Assembly: GCF_001583415.1 (NCBI RefSeq)
Contig: NZ_CP014475.1
Coordinates: forward strand, 2,852,001 to 2,916,000
Length of the DNA: 64,000 bases
Reading direction: 5' to 3'
From: Mycolicibacterium phlei
GTDB taxonomy: Bacteria; Actinomycetota; Actinomycetes; Mycobacteriales; Mycobacteriaceae
The notes below the pieces were generated by a model. The model searched no databases, was not told where the DNA came from, and was given only the letters and a program-made list of their open reading frames with translations. Below are positions 24,214-37,141 of this stretch, piece after piece. Made by a program: the position numbers and the translations under genes. The number at the start of each line of letters is the position of its first letter. Position 1 is the first letter of the stretch.

Positions 24214-25548
24214 ATGGCCGTCAACGCCGCATCCGAGTCGGGTGCCGAATGGATCGGAACCGTCCCCCACGAGGAGCTCGTCCGGGGCGCACGTCCGGTC
24301 CTGCCCAAGGACGACCCCTTCTACCAGCCGCCCAGCGGTTTTCAGCACGCCGAGCCCGGCACGGTCCTGCGCAGTCGCGACGTCGAGCTGGCGTTTCTGG
24401 GTCTGATCCCGCAGCGGCTCACCGCCACCCAGCTGCTGTACCGCACCACGAACATGAACGGTGCGCCCGAGGCCACCGTGACCACGGTGATCGCACCGGC
24501 TGAACGCCCCGCCCGGCGCCCCGTGCCGGTGATCTCCTACCAGTGCGCGATCGACGCCGTCAGCTCCCGCTGCTTCCCGTCCTATGCGCTGCGCCGCAAG
24601 GCGGTGGCGCCGGGCGCGCTGGCACAGTTCGAGTTCCTGCTGATCGCCGCGGCGGTGGCCGAGGGCTGGGCGGTGTCGGTGCCCGACCACGAGGGGCCAC
24701 AGGGCTCGTGGGGAACCCCCTACGAACCCGGCTACCGCATCCTCGACGGGCTGCGCGCGGCGGTCGGCTACGACCGGCTCAACCTCGACCCGTCCGCGCC
24801 GATGGGGCTGTGGGGGTACTCCGGCGGCGGGCTGGCGTCGGCGTGGGCGGCCGAGATGCACGGCCAGTACGCCCCCGAGCTCAACGTCGTCGGCGCCGTG
24901 CTCGGCTCCCCCGTCGGCGATCTGGGCCACACCTACCGCCGGCTCAACGGCACCCTGTACTCCGGGCTGCCCGCGATGGTGGTGGCCGCACTGACCCACG
25001 TGTATCCCGACCTGAACCGGATCATCGACGAGCACGCCACCGAGGCAGGCAAGGCGATGCTGACCCGGGTCGAGAACATGACCACCGCCCAGGCCGTGCT
25101 GCGCTTCGCCGGGATGGACATGGGCAAGCTGGTCGACCGGCCGCTCGACGAGATCCTCGACATGCCCGAGGTCAAGCACGTCTTCGACAGCATCAAGCTG
25201 GGCACCGCGGTGCCGACGCCGCCGGTGCTGATCGTGCAGGCGGTGCACGACCGGATCGTGTCGGTGTACGACATCGACGAGCTGACCGAGACGTACCGCT
25301 CCGGCGGCGCGTCGGTCACCTACCACCGCGACATGTTCAGCGAGCACATGCTGCTGCATCCGATGTCGGCGCCGATGGCGCTGCGCTGGCTGATCGACCG
25401 GTTCGACGACAAGCCCCTCTCCGAGCACATCGTGCGGACCACCTGGCCGACGCTGCTGAACCCGATGACCTACGTGGGGATGGCGCGGCTGGTGAAGATC
25501 GCCGCCAAGGTCATGACGGGTCGGAAGGTCCAGCGCTCGCCGCTGTGA
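24214..25548 (+). CDS. Secretory-lipase-family (LIP) hydrolase
   Basis: Alpha/beta hydrolase of the secretory lipase family (PF03583 type), 444 residues, equivalent to Rv1592c of M. tuberculosis. The nucleophile elbow is GYSGGG near residue 200, after [29 protein letters not shown] supplies an oxyanion region. The acid and His are likely within [17 protein letters not shown] and FSEHMLLHP. Despite the family name I see no signal peptide: the N-terminus is hydrophilic. Substrate is probably a lipid ester. The ATG at 24214 follows an AT-rich promoter island (24181-24207). Its 3' end overlaps the DUF2567 gene by 38 bp. Confidence 0.88.
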   Translation: MAVNAASESGAEWIGTVPHEELVRGARPVLPKDDPFYQPPSGFQHAEPGTVLRSRDVELAFLGLIPQRLTATQLLYRTTNMNGAPEATVTTVIAPAERPARRPVPVISYQCAIDAVSSRCFPSYALRRKAVAPGALAQFEFLLIAAAVAEGWAVSVPDHEGPQGSWGTPYEPGYRILDGLRAAVGYDRLNLDPSAPMGLWGYSGGGLASAWAAEMHGQYAPELNVVGAVLGSPVGDLGHTYRRLNGTLYSGLPAMVVAALTHVYPDLNRIIDEHATEAGKAMLTRVENMTTAQAVLRFAGMDMGKLVDRPLDEILDMPEVKHVFDSIKLGTAVPTPPVLIVQAVHDRIVSVYDIDELTETYRSGGASVTYHRDMFSEHMLLHPMSAPMALRWLIDRFDDKPLSEHIVRTTWPTLLNPMTYVGMARLVKIAAKVMTGRKVQRSPL

Positions 25549-26125
25549 CGTCGACGGGCGGCCAGCCACCCAGGTCGTCGCGCGGCGTCGCGACCGCGAT
25601 CAGCGCGTAGACCATCGCCGCGACCGCGGCCGGGAACAGGATCGTCAGCGCCGCCTGCAGCGGCGAGTGCCCGAAGAACACCGCGGGCGCCTCGCTGACG
25701 TAGTGCACCCGCGCCTCGGGGGTCACCGGCGCCCCGGCGATGTCGATGGCTCCGTAGCGCAACCGCACCAGCAGCGCGCCGACGGCGGCGGCCGCCCCGG
25801 CGGCGGTCATGGCCCCGACCGCGAGCGCACCGGCCATCACCGGCCCGCGGTGCGGCTTGCACTGCCAGGCCCACACCGCGGCCGTCACCGCGACCGCCGA
25901 CAGCAGGCCGACCAGCAGGAAGGCGGCGACGAAGAAGTGGTCCCCCTCGTTGCCGAGGTAGGCGTGCACGCGGTCGCCGTCGCGGGTCAGTGCGATCACG
26001 CCGCGGATCGGCGGCGCGATGACCGCCCACAGCGCACCGACGAGCACACCGGCGGCGGTGAGCGCGGCGACCACGGTCAGCGCCGCGCGGTTACGGGAGG
26101 TCCGCGGCGCGGCACCGTCGGTCAT
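25511..26125 (-). CDS. DUF2567 membrane protein
   Basis: A 204-residue membrane protein, equivalent to Rv1591 and of DUF2567 type; function unknown. Four hydrophobic helices are visible: about 15-38, 64-86, 98-120 and 163-183. [33 protein letters not shown], between helices 1 and 2, is the conserved stretch. The ATG overlaps the bsaP stop (ATGA), so it belongs to the bioB-bsaP transcript. A link to biotin is possible only by position. It converges with the lipase gene over 38 shared bp. Confidence 0.85.
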   Translation of the reverse strand: MTDGAAPRTSRNRAALTVVAALTAAGVLVGALWAVIAPPIRGVIALTRDGDRVHAYLGNEGDHFFVAAFLLVGLLSAVAVTAAVWAWQCKPHRGPVMAGALAVGAMTAAGAAAAVGALLVRLRYGAIDIAGAPVTPEARVHYVSEAPAVFFGHSPLQAALTILFPAAVAAMVYALIAVATPRDDLGGWPPVDVTAASAGPSDPS

Positions 26126-26313
26126 CGCAGCTCCAGGTCCTTGGAATCGGTGGTGCCGTGTCGCGAGCAGGTGGCCGACCAGCCGTCGGGACGCACCTGG
26201 ACCACCATGCGGCGGCCACAGTCGGCGCAGAAGCGCGGCGGTTCCAGGCCGAGCCGCGCGGCCGTCGGCACCTCGGTGCCGTCGGGTTCACCGGTGTAGA
26301 CGTTGAACGCCAT
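26122..26313 (-). CDS. bsaP: Biotin synthase auxiliary protein BsaP-like
   Basis: A 63-residue protein directly after bioB, equivalent to Rv1590. That family was recently described as a biotin synthase auxiliary protein required by mycobacterial BioB. The Cys and His residues in FCADCGRRM and SATCSRHGT could bind a metal or an Fe-S cluster; this is inferred from the residues. It overlaps the DUF2567 start (ATGA) and sits 21 bp after the bioB stop, giving a bioB-bsaP-DUF2567 operon. The start is the ATG at 26313. Confidence 0.82.
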   Translation of the reverse strand: MAFNVYTGEPDGTEVPTAARLGLEPPRFCADCGRRMVVQVRPDGWSATCSRHGTTDSKDLELR

Positions 26314-26334
26314 GTCAGCAGTTCTACCCGGTGA

Positions 26335-27438
<1,104 letters not shown>

Positions 27439-27451
27439 TTAGGGTATCGGC

Positions 27452-28027
27452 GTGCAGCTCCACAAACGCGACGTGGTCGAGGCGGCGACGGCCCTGCTGG
27501 ACAACTTCGGCCTGGCCGATCTGACGATGCGCAGGCTCGCGCGCGAGCTGGAGGTCTCCCCCGGCGCGCTGTACTGGCACTTCGCCAACAAGCAGGAGCT
27601 GCTCGGCGCGGTGGCCGACCGGATCCTCGAGCCGGTCGGCGACGTCACCGGTCCGTGGCGGGGGCGGATCGCCGGGTTGTGCGCGGCGCTGCGTGATGCG
27701 CTGCTGTCGCACACCGACGGCGCCGAGCTGGTGTCGGCGAGCTTCGCCGCGGGTCAGTCGGAGCGGATGACGGCGCTGCTGGCCCACCTGGGCGAGGCGG
27801 CCGCCGACGCCGGGGTGCCCGCCGAACAGGCCGGGCTGGCCGCCCGCACCGTCGTCTACTACGTGCTGGGGTTCACCGTCGACGAGCAGTCGCGCCTGCA
27901 GTGGGACGCCGCCGGCGCCGAGCTGCCGGAAGACCAGTCGGCTTTGGCCGACGACGCCTCCGCGCGCTTCCGGTTCGGGGTGGAGCTGCTACTCAACGGC
28001 CTGGCCGCCCCGGTGACCACGGGCTAA
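27452..28027 (+). CDS. bioQ: BioQ biotin-synthesis repressor (TetR family)
   Basis: TetR-type repressor of biotin genes in mycobacteria, 191 residues. The HTH spans about 5-50: KRDVVEAATALLDNFGLADLTMRRLARELEVSPGALYWHFANKQ, with the TetR signature in the last part. The C-terminal half resembles the tetracycline-repressor C-domain (RTVVYYVLGFTVDEQSR). It diverges from bioB around a BioQ box, as in M. smegmatis. The GTG at 27452 follows a TAGGGT -10 by only 7 bp with no ribosome site, so the mRNA is probably leaderless. Confidence 0.9.
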   Translation: MQLHKRDVVEAATALLDNFGLADLTMRRLARELEVSPGALYWHFANKQELLGAVADRILEPVGDVTGPWRGRIAGLCAALRDALLSHTDGAELVSASFAAGQSERMTALLAHLGEAAADAGVPAEQAGLAARTVVYYVLGFTVDEQSRLQWDAAGAELPEDQSALADDASARFRFGVELLLNGLAAPVTTG

Positions 28028-28488
28028 CGCTTCGGCGAGACGTGCATGGTGATCTGCGCGGTCACGAACACGGTGCCGTTGGCGTCCTGAACCTCCACCG
28101 GGACAACCAGTTTCGTCGGTTCGTCGCCGAACTCCGGGATCTCGTCGAGGCGGGCGGTCGCGGTGACCGCGGTGCGGGCCTGCGCCTTGTACTCCACCGT
28201 CATCCCCGCCGGGATCCAGCGGTGGGTGGCCGGGACGGTCGCATCGGTCATCAGCCCGGCGACCAGTTCGGCCATGTTGCACGACGCGATCGCGTGGAAA
28301 CTGCCCAGATGGTTGTGCACCCCGCGCCGGTTGGGCGCGGTGGCGCGACAGTATCCGGGCCGCAGCTCCCGCAGTCGCGGGTGGACGCTGCGGAAGTACG
28401 GCGCCTTGAAGCACACCGCCTGGCTGAACAGCCGGTCGCCGAACGGAAGCTTCTCGAGGTTCTGCCAGATCGCCAGATTGCTAGGCAT
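28024..28488 (-). CDS. DUF4442 / hotdog-fold protein
   Basis: A 154-residue protein of the DUF4442 hotdog-fold family, related to thioesterases (PaaI/YiiD type). Conserved stretches are PYFRSVHPRLRELRPGYC, NHLGSFHAIASCNMAELVAGL and IPAGMTVEYKAQARTAVTATARL. HNHLGSFHA holds candidate catalytic residues. The natural acyl substrate is unknown. It overlaps the TetR gene upstream by 8 bp and is probably regulated by it. Its 3' end converges with bioQ with a 4-bp overlap. Confidence 0.85.
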   Translation of the reverse strand: MPSNLAIWQNLEKLPFGDRLFSQAVCFKAPYFRSVHPRLRELRPGYCRATAPNRRGVHNHLGSFHAIASCNMAELVAGLMTDATVPATHRWIPAGMTVEYKAQARTAVTATARLDEIPEFGDEPTKLVVPVEVQDANGTVFVTAQITMHVSPKR

Positions 28489-29110
28489 CGGTTCTCCTGT
28501 CGGTCGGGGGTTCCAGGGTCAGGACGGCCCGCACGGCGGCCGCCAGCCGGTCGCGCGCACCGGGGGCCGGTGCCGGGCCGCCGCGCAGCAGCAGCGCGGT
28601 GGGCAACTCGACGACGCAGTCGCGGATGACGGCGACCGCGTTGCGGCCGCGCCTGCCCCACATCGCCTGTGCGAGTTCGATAAACAGCGCGGTGAGCTCG
28701 TCGTCGAGGCCGCGCAACTGCTCGGCCACCGGCGCGGGCACCTCACCGTCACCGAGGAGTTCGTCGCGTCGCACCGACAGCAGGAACCGCGCCGAGGTCG
28801 GGTGCATATCGAGGAAGGTCGCGGGACACTCGGCCGCGGCGACGACGGCGTCGGCGGCCGGCTCCAGACCCGAGGCCAGCGCCCGCGTCACCGCGTCGCG
28901 CTGGGCGGCCAGGAACCGCCGGGCCGCGCGCAGCCACACCTGGGCCAGCAGCCCGGCGCGCGAGCCGAACGCGTGGTAGATCGCGCCGTTGGAGATGCCG
29001 GTGGCCTCCGACAGCGCGCGGATCGTCACGGCCGACACCCCGGCCCGCACGGCGAGGCGTTCCGCCTCGTCCATCAGCGGACCGAAGTCGACAACCCGCG
29101 GTCTCGGCAT
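28481..29110 (-). CDS. TetR-family regulator
   Basis: A 209-residue repressor. The HTH lies at about 12-55 (DEAERLAVRAGVSAVTIRALSEATGISNGAIYHAFGSRAGLL), with a long helical ligand domain after it. The ATG at 29110 follows a clear inverted repeat (29124-29141) that is the likely autoregulatory site. It reads into the DUF4442 gene with an 8-bp overlap. Ligand and targets unknown; an acyl-CoA or lipid signal would fit the hotdog-fold partner, but this is only inference. Confidence 0.87.
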   Translation of the reverse strand: MPRPRVVDFGPLMDEAERLAVRAGVSAVTIRALSEATGISNGAIYHAFGSRAGLLAQVWLRAARRFLAAQRDAVTRALASGLEPAADAVVAAAECPATFLDMHPTSARFLLSVRRDELLGDGEVPAPVAEQLRGLDDELTALFIELAQAMWGRRGRNAVAVIRDCVVELPTALLLRGGPAPAPGARDRLAAAVRAVLTLEPPTDRRTDA

Positions 29111-29123
29111 ACCCGGCACAATA

Positions 29124-29141
29124 ACAGAGCGCTTGCTCTGT
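29124..29141. promoter_or_regulatory. TetR operator (ACAGAGC-n4-GCTCTGT)
   Basis: ACAGAGC and GCTCTGT are perfect 7-bp arms around GCTT, 13 bp upstream of the TetR ATG at 29110. The size and symmetry match TetR-family operators. It lies between the TetR start and the end of the 2H-phosphoesterase gene, so its natural user is the TetR-DUF4442 pair. Confidence 0.8.
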
Positions 29142-29156
29142 AATGATCTGTGCAGG

Positions 29157-29666
29157 TCAGCGGATCGGATACTCCCGTTTGGCGTCGCCGTCCCAGCGCC
29201 GCAGCCCGGCGATGGCACCGGTGATCTCGGCCGGCTTGCCCGCGATCCGCACGGCGCGGCCCATCTGCGCGGGCACCACCCGGCGCGCCAGCGTCACGTG
29301 CGCGGTCCAGGCGTCCGGCAGCGCGTTGGCCATCGGGGAGGGGTGGGTGTACGGGCCGCACAGCCGGTGCACCTCGGCGTGCAGCTCCAGCAGCGCGGCG
29401 GTGGGCACCACCAGCCGTGCCAGCACCGCCTTGGCGCGGCCGAAGAACAGCGGCGCCCCGATCCGGCACGGCATCGGGAACCGGTCCGACAGCGAGGCCA
29501 GCACCGCGTCGACCGCCGGGTCGATGCGTTCGGCCACCGTCAGCGTCGCGTGCGGTCGCGCCGCGGGCGCCTGACTGGGAATTCCGGCGTCCCGCAAGGC
29601 ATCCCAGATGCCGCGGATCGTCGCCTCGGTGTCGGGGTCGAACACCAGCTCCACCGAGTGCACCAT
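29157..29666 (-). CDS. 2'-5' RNA ligase / 2H phosphoesterase family protein
   Basis: A 169-residue member of the 2H phosphoesterase superfamily. The two diagnostic H-x-T motifs are His39-Ala-Thr41 (PHATL) and His123-Val-Thr125 (AHVTL), which would hold a cyclic phosphate or RNA 2',3' end. The natural substrate is unknown. The ATG at 29666 is 2 bp after the bioD stop, so it ends the bioF-D operon (Rv1571-like position). Confidence 0.85.
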   Translation of the reverse strand: MVHSVELVFDPDTEATIRGIWDALRDAGIPSQAPAARPHATLTVAERIDPAVDAVLASLSDRFPMPCRIGAPLFFGRAKAVLARLVVPTAALLELHAEVHRLCGPYTHPSPMANALPDAWTAHVTLARRVVPAQMGRAVRIAGKPAEITGAIAGLRRWDGDAKREYPIR

Positions 29667-29668
29667 GG

Positions 29669-30334
29669 TCAGACCAGGCTCTTGACCCAGTCGGCGTCGA
29701 ACGCCGACGCACATGTGGCCGCGAACTCGTCCGCGCTCAACGCGCCCGCCTCCGCGGGCAGCACCGCGCGTACCGGTGCCAGCTCCGCGAGCGCCTCACG
29801 GTTGCCCAGCTCCGCCACGCCCGGCTCGTCCGGCCACGCCCCGATCACCAGACCGGCACACGAAAGCCCTTTGGTGGCAATGGCTTCCAGCGTCAGCGCG
29901 GTGTGGTTGAGCGTGCCGAGGCCGACGGAGACCACCACCAGCACCGGGGCCGACAACGCCACCGCGAGGTCGCGCAGCGTGGTGCCCGCGCCGATCTCGA
30001 CCAGCAGTCCGCCCGCACCCTCCACCAGGGTCAGCGCGGCGTGCGGCACGGCGGCGACGAGTTCCTCCCGGGTGGGCAGCGCCAGCCCGGACCGTTCGGC
30101 GGCCGCGCGCGGCGCGAGCGGTTCGCGGTAGCGCCAACCGCCGACCAACCGGTGCTGCCCCACCCCGGCCAGCCGGGCCACCTCAGCGAGGTCGTCGTCT
30201 TCCGGAAACCCGGTCTGCACCGGCTTGTTCACCGCGACGTCGAGGCCGGCCAGTCGCGCGCTGCACGCCAGCGCCGCGGTCGCCACGGTCTTGCCGACGC
30301 CGGTGTCGGTTCCGGTGACGACGAGTGTGGTCAC
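29669..30334 (-). CDS. bioD: Dethiobiotin synthetase
   Basis: ATP-dependent carboxylation of DAPA to dethiobiotin, 221 residues. The P-loop [11 protein letters not shown] is at 8-18, and NKPVQTG supplies the conserved Lys. [18 protein letters not shown] is the metal- and substrate-binding motif. The GTG start overlaps the bioF stop (GTGA). Confidence 0.96.
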   Translation of the reverse strand: MTTLVVTGTDTGVGKTVATAALACSARLAGLDVAVNKPVQTGFPEDDDLAEVARLAGVGQHRLVGGWRYREPLAPRAAAERSGLALPTREELVAAVPHAALTLVEGAGGLLVEIGAGTTLRDLAVALSAPVLVVVSVGLGTLNHTALTLEAIATKGLSCAGLVIGAWPDEPGVAELGNREALAELAPVRAVLPAEAGALSADEFAATCASAFDADWVKSLV

Positions 30335-31476
30335 GCGAACTCGGCCAGCACGTCGGTGAGAACCGTACGCGCGAAGGTCATCTCCTCATCGGTGAGCGAC
30401 GCGCGCGCCGACAGCCGCAGCCGCGAGGTGCCCGCGGGCACCGTCGGCGGGCGGAAGCAGCCGACCCGCAGCCCGCGCTCCAGGCACGCCGCCGCCGCGC
30501 CGTAGGCCACCTCGGGTTCGCCGAGGATCACCGACACCACCGCCGATTCCGGGGCCTCCGGCACCCCGCACACCGTCGCCAGGTCGGTCGCGTGGTCGAT
30601 GACCGCCCGCGCCCGCCACGGCTCGGCGATCAGCACCTGCAGCGCCGCCCACGCCGCGCCGACGGCCGCCGGGGCCAGGCCGGTGTCGAAGATGAACGGC
30701 CGGGCGGCGTCGATGAGGTGGGCGCGCACGGCGGCCGGTCCGAGCACCACACCGCCCTGGCTGCCCAGCGCCTTGGACAGCGTCGTGGTCATCACGACGT
30801 CCGGCGCGCCGGCCAGGCCGACCTCGTGCAGCAGGCCGCGGCCCCCCTCACCGCGCACGCCGAGGCCGTGGGCCTCGTCGACGATGAGCAGAGCGCCGTG
30901 GCGGCGGCAGACGTCGTGCAGCTCCTTCAGCGGCGCGAGCACCCCGTCGGCGGAGAACACCGAGTCGGTGAGCACCACGGCGCGCTCCTCGGTGCGGTCG
31001 GCCAGCGCGCTCGCCACCGCGGCGACGTCGCGGTGCGGGGTGACCACCACCCGGGCCCGCGACAACCGGCAGGCGTCGACCAGCGAGGCGTGGGTGAGCG
31101 CGTCGGAGACCACCAGCGATCCGGGACCCGACAGCGCGACGACGGCGCCGAGGTTGGCGGTGTAGCCCGACGAGAACACCAGCGCCGACTCGGCGCCGAC
31201 GAACTCCGCCAGCGCCCGCTCGAAGCCCTCGTGCAGTTCGGTGTTGCCGGTGACCAGCCGCGACCCGGTCGACCCGGCGCCCCAGGTGCGCAGCGCCTCG
31301 ACGCCGCCCTCGATCACGGCGGGGTGCTGGGACAGGCCGAGGTAGTCGTTGGATGCCAGGTCCAGGTCGGTGCCGACGGGGGTGCGCACCCGCAGCGACC
31401 GACGCAGACCCTCGGCACGCCGCTGCCGCTCGACGTCAGCGAGCCAGGCCAGCGGGGAAAGACCTGCGCGCGTCAC
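30331..31476 (-). CDS. bioF: 8-amino-7-oxononanoate synthase
   Basis: PLP enzyme (381 residues) joining pimeloyl thioester and alanine, first step of biotin ring assembly. The PLP Lys is in [44 protein letters not shown] and [16 protein letters not shown] are typical AONS/KBL-family motifs. The GTG at 31476 is preceded by GGGAG. A BioQ box (31499-31511) lies 22 bp upstream. Confidence 0.96.
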   Translation of the reverse strand: MTRAGLSPLAWLADVERQRRAEGLRRSLRVRTPVGTDLDLASNDYLGLSQHPAVIEGGVEALRTWGAGSTGSRLVTGNTELHEGFERALAEFVGAESALVFSSGYTANLGAVVALSGPGSLVVSDALTHASLVDACRLSRARVVVTPHRDVAAVASALADRTEERAVVLTDSVFSADGVLAPLKELHDVCRRHGALLIVDEAHGLGVRGEGGRGLLHEVGLAGAPDVVMTTTLSKALGSQGGVVLGPAAVRAHLIDAARPFIFDTGLAPAAVGAAWAALQVLIAEPWRARAVIDHATDLATVCGVPEAPESAVVSVILGEPEVAYGAAAACLERGLRVGCFRPPTVPAGTSRLRLSARASLTDEEMTFARTVLTDVLAEFA

Positions 31477-31498
31477 GGTGCTCCCTCACGTCCGGACT

Positions 31499-31511
31499 TG
31501 AACGGTGTTCA
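31499..31511. promoter_or_regulatory. BioQ operator upstream of bioF, overlapping bioA stop
   Basis: TGAACGGTGTTCA, matching the bioB-bioQ box in 18 of 20 positions over the extended 20-mer at 31498-31517. It overlaps the bioA stop codon (31509-31511) and lies 22 bp upstream of bioF. On the minus strand TAACCT (31516-31511), at its edge, could be the bioF -10. This lets BioQ control bioF-bioD separately from bioA. Confidence 0.85.
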
Positions 31512-32795
31512 GGTTAGCAGTGTGCGCGCGACGCCCACCATTCCGGACGCGATCGCCGCGATCTCGTCGGGCGTGCAGATATACGGCGGCATCGCATAGA
31601 TGAGGTTGCGGAACGGGCGCAGCCACAGGCCCCGCTCCAACGCGGCGGGGGTGGCGACCCGCAGGTCGACGGGCCGGTCCAGCTCGATCACCCCGATCGC
31701 GCCGAGCACCCGCACATCGGCGACCCCGGCCAGCCAAGCCGCCGGCGCCAGACCCTCGCGCAGACCCGCCTCGATCCCGCGCACCGTGGCGCGCCAGTCC
31801 GAGTCCAGCAGCACCTCCACCGAGGCCACCCCGACCGCGCAGGCCAGCGCGTTGGCCATGAACGTCGGGCCGTGCATCAGCGCGCCGGGCTCGTGGGTGC
31901 TGATCGTCTCGGCGATCTCGCGCGTGCACAGCGTCGCCGCCAGCGTGATGTAGCCGCCGGTCAGCGCCTTGCCGACGCACATGATGTCCGGGCAGACGCC
32001 GACGTGGTCGGCGGCGAACAACTCGCCGGTGCGGCCGAAGCCGGTGGCGATCTCGTCGAAGATCAGCAGCACACCGTGGCGGGTACAGATGTCGCGCAGC
32101 GCCGTCAGGTAGCGGGGGTCGTGGAACCGCATCCCGCCCGCCCCCTGGACGACGGGTTCGACGATCACCGCGGCCAGCTCGTCGGCGTGCTCGGCCAGTT
32201 GGCGTTCGAAGGCCTCGACGTAGGCCTCGTCGTACTCCGCGGGCACCGCCGGGGCGAACTCCTGGGCGGCCAGCACGTCGGTCCACAGCGAGTGCATGCC
32301 GCCGTCGGGGTCGCACACGCTCATCGGGGTGAACGTGTCGCCGTGGTAGCCGCCGCGCCACGTCATCAACCGGTGTTTGTCGAAGCGGCCGAGGCTGCGC
32401 CAGTACTGCAGCGCCATCTTGGCGGCCACCTCCACCGACACCGACCCGGAGTCGCTGAAGAACACGGTGTCCAGGCCCTCAGGTGTGATCTCCACCAACA
32501 ACTGGGCCAGCCGGGCGGCCGGTTCGTGGGTCAACCCGCCGAACATGACGTGGTTCATCGTGGCCAGCTGACGGGTGATCGCGGCGTCCAGAACGGGGTG
32601 GCCGTGGCCGTGAATCGCCGTCCACCACGACGCCATCGCATCGAGAACCCGCAGGTCACGGCCTTCGTGATGCACGGTAAGCCACGCGCCGCGGGCGCCG
32701 ACGGCAACCACCGGAGCCAGCGCCTCCGCGCCGATCGTGCTGTAGGGATGCCAGATGTGGGCGGCATCGACCGCGCTGATCTCGGCAGGCGTCAT
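31509..32795 (-). CDS. bioA: Adenosylmethionine-8-amino-7-oxononanoate aminotransferase
   Basis: DAPA aminotransferase, transferring the SAM amino group to KAPA. The 428 residues have the class III signature [20 protein letters not shown] and the PLP Lys in [18 protein letters not shown] near the N-terminus and YHGDT are typical of BioA. The ATG at 32795 diverges from the acyltransferase across a 32-bp gap. No BioQ box is visible upstream of bioA itself. Confidence 0.96.
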   Translation of the reverse strand: MTPAEISAVDAAHIWHPYSTIGAEALAPVVAVGARGAWLTVHHEGRDLRVLDAMASWWTAIHGHGHPVLDAAITRQLATMNHVMFGGLTHEPAARLAQLLVEITPEGLDTVFFSDSGSVSVEVAAKMALQYWRSLGRFDKHRLMTWRGGYHGDTFTPMSVCDPDGGMHSLWTDVLAAQEFAPAVPAEYDEAYVEAFERQLAEHADELAAVIVEPVVQGAGGMRFHDPRYLTALRDICTRHGVLLIFDEIATGFGRTGELFAADHVGVCPDIMCVGKALTGGYITLAATLCTREIAETISTHEPGALMHGPTFMANALACAVGVASVEVLLDSDWRATVRGIEAGLREGLAPAAWLAGVADVRVLGAIGVIELDRPVDLRVATPAALERGLWLRPFRNLIYAMPPYICTPDEIAAIASGMVGVARTLLT

Positions 32796-32810
32796 GGCTG
32801 GCACCTTGGG

Positions 32811-32816
32811 TAGATT
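32811..32816 (+). promoter_or_regulatory. -10 element of the acyltransferase-tre operon
   Basis: TAGATT lies 11 bp upstream of the ATG at 32828, so transcription would start at or near that ATG and the mRNA is probably leaderless. The same AT-rich spot can serve bioA on the other strand. No matching -35 is clear. Confidence 0.4.
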
Positions 32817-32827
32817 ATCGGTCGACC

Positions 32828-34998
32828 ATGATGACCCTCGCCCCTCCCCGGCCGGCGCTCGTCTCCGATCCGGGCATCTCCCCGCGCGCCGCCATCGGAT
32901 CGAAGGGTTCACGGAATTCCGCGGCCTACCGGCACGATCTGGACGGGCTGCGCGGCATCGCGATCCTGCTCGTCGCGGTGTTCCACGTGTGGTTCGGCCG
33001 GGTGTCGGGCGGCGTCGACGTGTTCCTGACGCTGTCGGGCTTCTTCTTCGGCGGCCGGATGCTGCGCACCGCGATGACGCCCGCCGCCCCGCTGCGGCCG
33101 GTGCCGGAGATCAAACGGCTGGCGCGACGGCTGCTGCCCGCGCTGATCGTGGTGCTCGCCGCGGGGGCGGTGCTGACCATCCTGATCCAGCCCGAGACCC
33201 GGTGGGAGACCTACGCCGACCAGAGCCTGGCCAGCCTCTTCTACTACCAGAACTGGGAGCTGGCCAACACCGCGTCGAACTACCTGCGCGCCGGCGAGGC
33301 GGTCAGCCCGCTGCAGCACATCTGGTCGATGTCGGTGCAGGGCCAGTTCTACATCGCGTTCCTGGCGCTGATCTTCGGCACCGCGATGCTGTTCCGCCGG
33401 GTGTTCGGCAGGCACATGCGGCTGGCGTACGTGCTGCTGCTGAGCGCGCTGACCATCGCCTCGTTCGTCTACGCCATCTACGCGCACAACGCCGACCAGG
33501 CCACCGCCTACTACGACAGCTTCGCCCGCGCCTGGGAGCTGCTGGTCGGCGCGCTGGTCGGCTCGGTGGTCTCCCACCTGCGGATGCCGATGTGGTTGCG
33601 CACGGTGTTCGCGGTGGTCGCGCTGGCGGCGATCCTGTCGTGCGGCGCCCTGATCGACGGGGTGAAGGAGTTTCCGGGCCCGTGGGCGCTGGTCCCGGTC
33701 GGCGCGACGGTGCTGTTCATCCTGTCGGCTGCCAACCGGATGGCCGACCCGCACTGCGCGGGCCGGATGCCGCTGCCCAACCGGCTGCTGGCGGCCAAGC
33801 CGTTCGTGACGCTGGGCTCGATGGCCTACTCGCTGTACCTGTGGCACTGGCCGCTGCTGATCTTCTGGCTGTCCTCCTCTGGCCACGACCACGCCAACTT
33901 CCTCGACGGTCTGGTCGTGCTGGCGGTCTCCGGGGTGCTGGCGTGGCTGACGATGCGCTACATCGAGAACCCGCTGCGCTACCGGGCGCCCGCGGCCCGG
34001 CCGGTGCCGACGTTCGGCAGGCGCCGCAACCCGACCAAAGTGCTGGGCACGATCGTGGTCCTGCTGGCCGTCACGCTGACCGTGACGTCGTTCTCCTGGC
34101 GCGCGCACATGTCCGGGCAGCGGGCCAACAGCGCGGAGTTGGCCGGGCTGTCCTCCCGCGACTACCCGGGCGCGGCGGCGCTGCTGAACAAGTCGAAGGT
34201 GCCCAAGGTGCCGATGCGCCCGACGGTGCTGGAGGCCAAGAACGACCTGCCGCTGACCACGATCGACGGGTGCATCAGCGATTTTGAGAACGCCGAGGTG
34301 ATCACCTGCACCTACGGCGACACCAAGGCCAAGCGGACCATCGCGCTGGCCGGCGGTTCGCACGCCGAGCACTGGATCACCGCGCTGGACATGCTCGGCA
34401 AACAGCACGGCTTCAAGGTCACCACCTATCTGAAGATGGGCTGCCCGCTGACCACCGAGAAGCTGCCGCGGGTGATGGGCGACAACCGCCCCTACCCCAA
34501 CTGCCACGAGTGGAACCAGAAGGTGATGAAGCAGATCATCGCCGACCGGCCCGACTACGTCTTCACCACCTCCACCCGGCCGTGGAACATCCGGCCCGGC
34601 GACGTGATGCCGCAGAACTACGTGGGCATCTGGCAGGAGTTGTCCGACAACGGTATTCCCATCCTGGCGATGCGCGACACGCCGTGGCTGGTGCGCAACG
34701 GGCGGGCGTTCTTCGCCTCCGACTGCCTGGCCAACGGCGGTGACGCGATCTCGTGCGGAACCAAGCGTTCCGACGTACTGTCAGATCGCAACCCCACACT
34801 CGATTTCGTCGACCGGTTCCCGATGCTCAAACCGCTCGACATGAGTGATGCGGTGTGCCGCAAGGACATCTGCCGGGCTGTGGAGGGGAATGTGCTGCTG
34901 TACCACGACGCTCACCACATCTCCAAGACCTACATGCGCACGATGGCGCCCGAACTCGGAAGGCAGATCGGCGAAGCCACCGGTTGGTGGACCACTCC

Positions 34999-35002
<4 letters not shown>
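32828..35002 (+). CDS. OafA/YrhL-type membrane acyltransferase with SGNH domain
   Basis: Integral membrane O-acyltransferase, 724 residues, equivalent to Rv1565c. Residues 35-430 or so are the Acyl_transf_3 domain with about ten TM helices: [20 protein letters not shown] with the catalytic-type His53, then [14 protein letters not shown] at 60-73. A periplasmic SGNH-hydrolase-like domain follows, with [12 protein letters not shown] near 510 (Gly-Ser of the SGNH block, Asp replaced by Gly) and [12 protein letters not shown] near 695 giving the Asp-x-x-His pair. It should move an acyl group onto a sugar or glycan. Its stop overlaps treX (ATGA), so it is coupled to trehalose synthesis genes; a trehalose-linked acceptor is inference. 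Confidence 0.88.
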
Positions 35003-37137
<2,135 letters not shown>

Positions 37138-37141
37138 CGCC

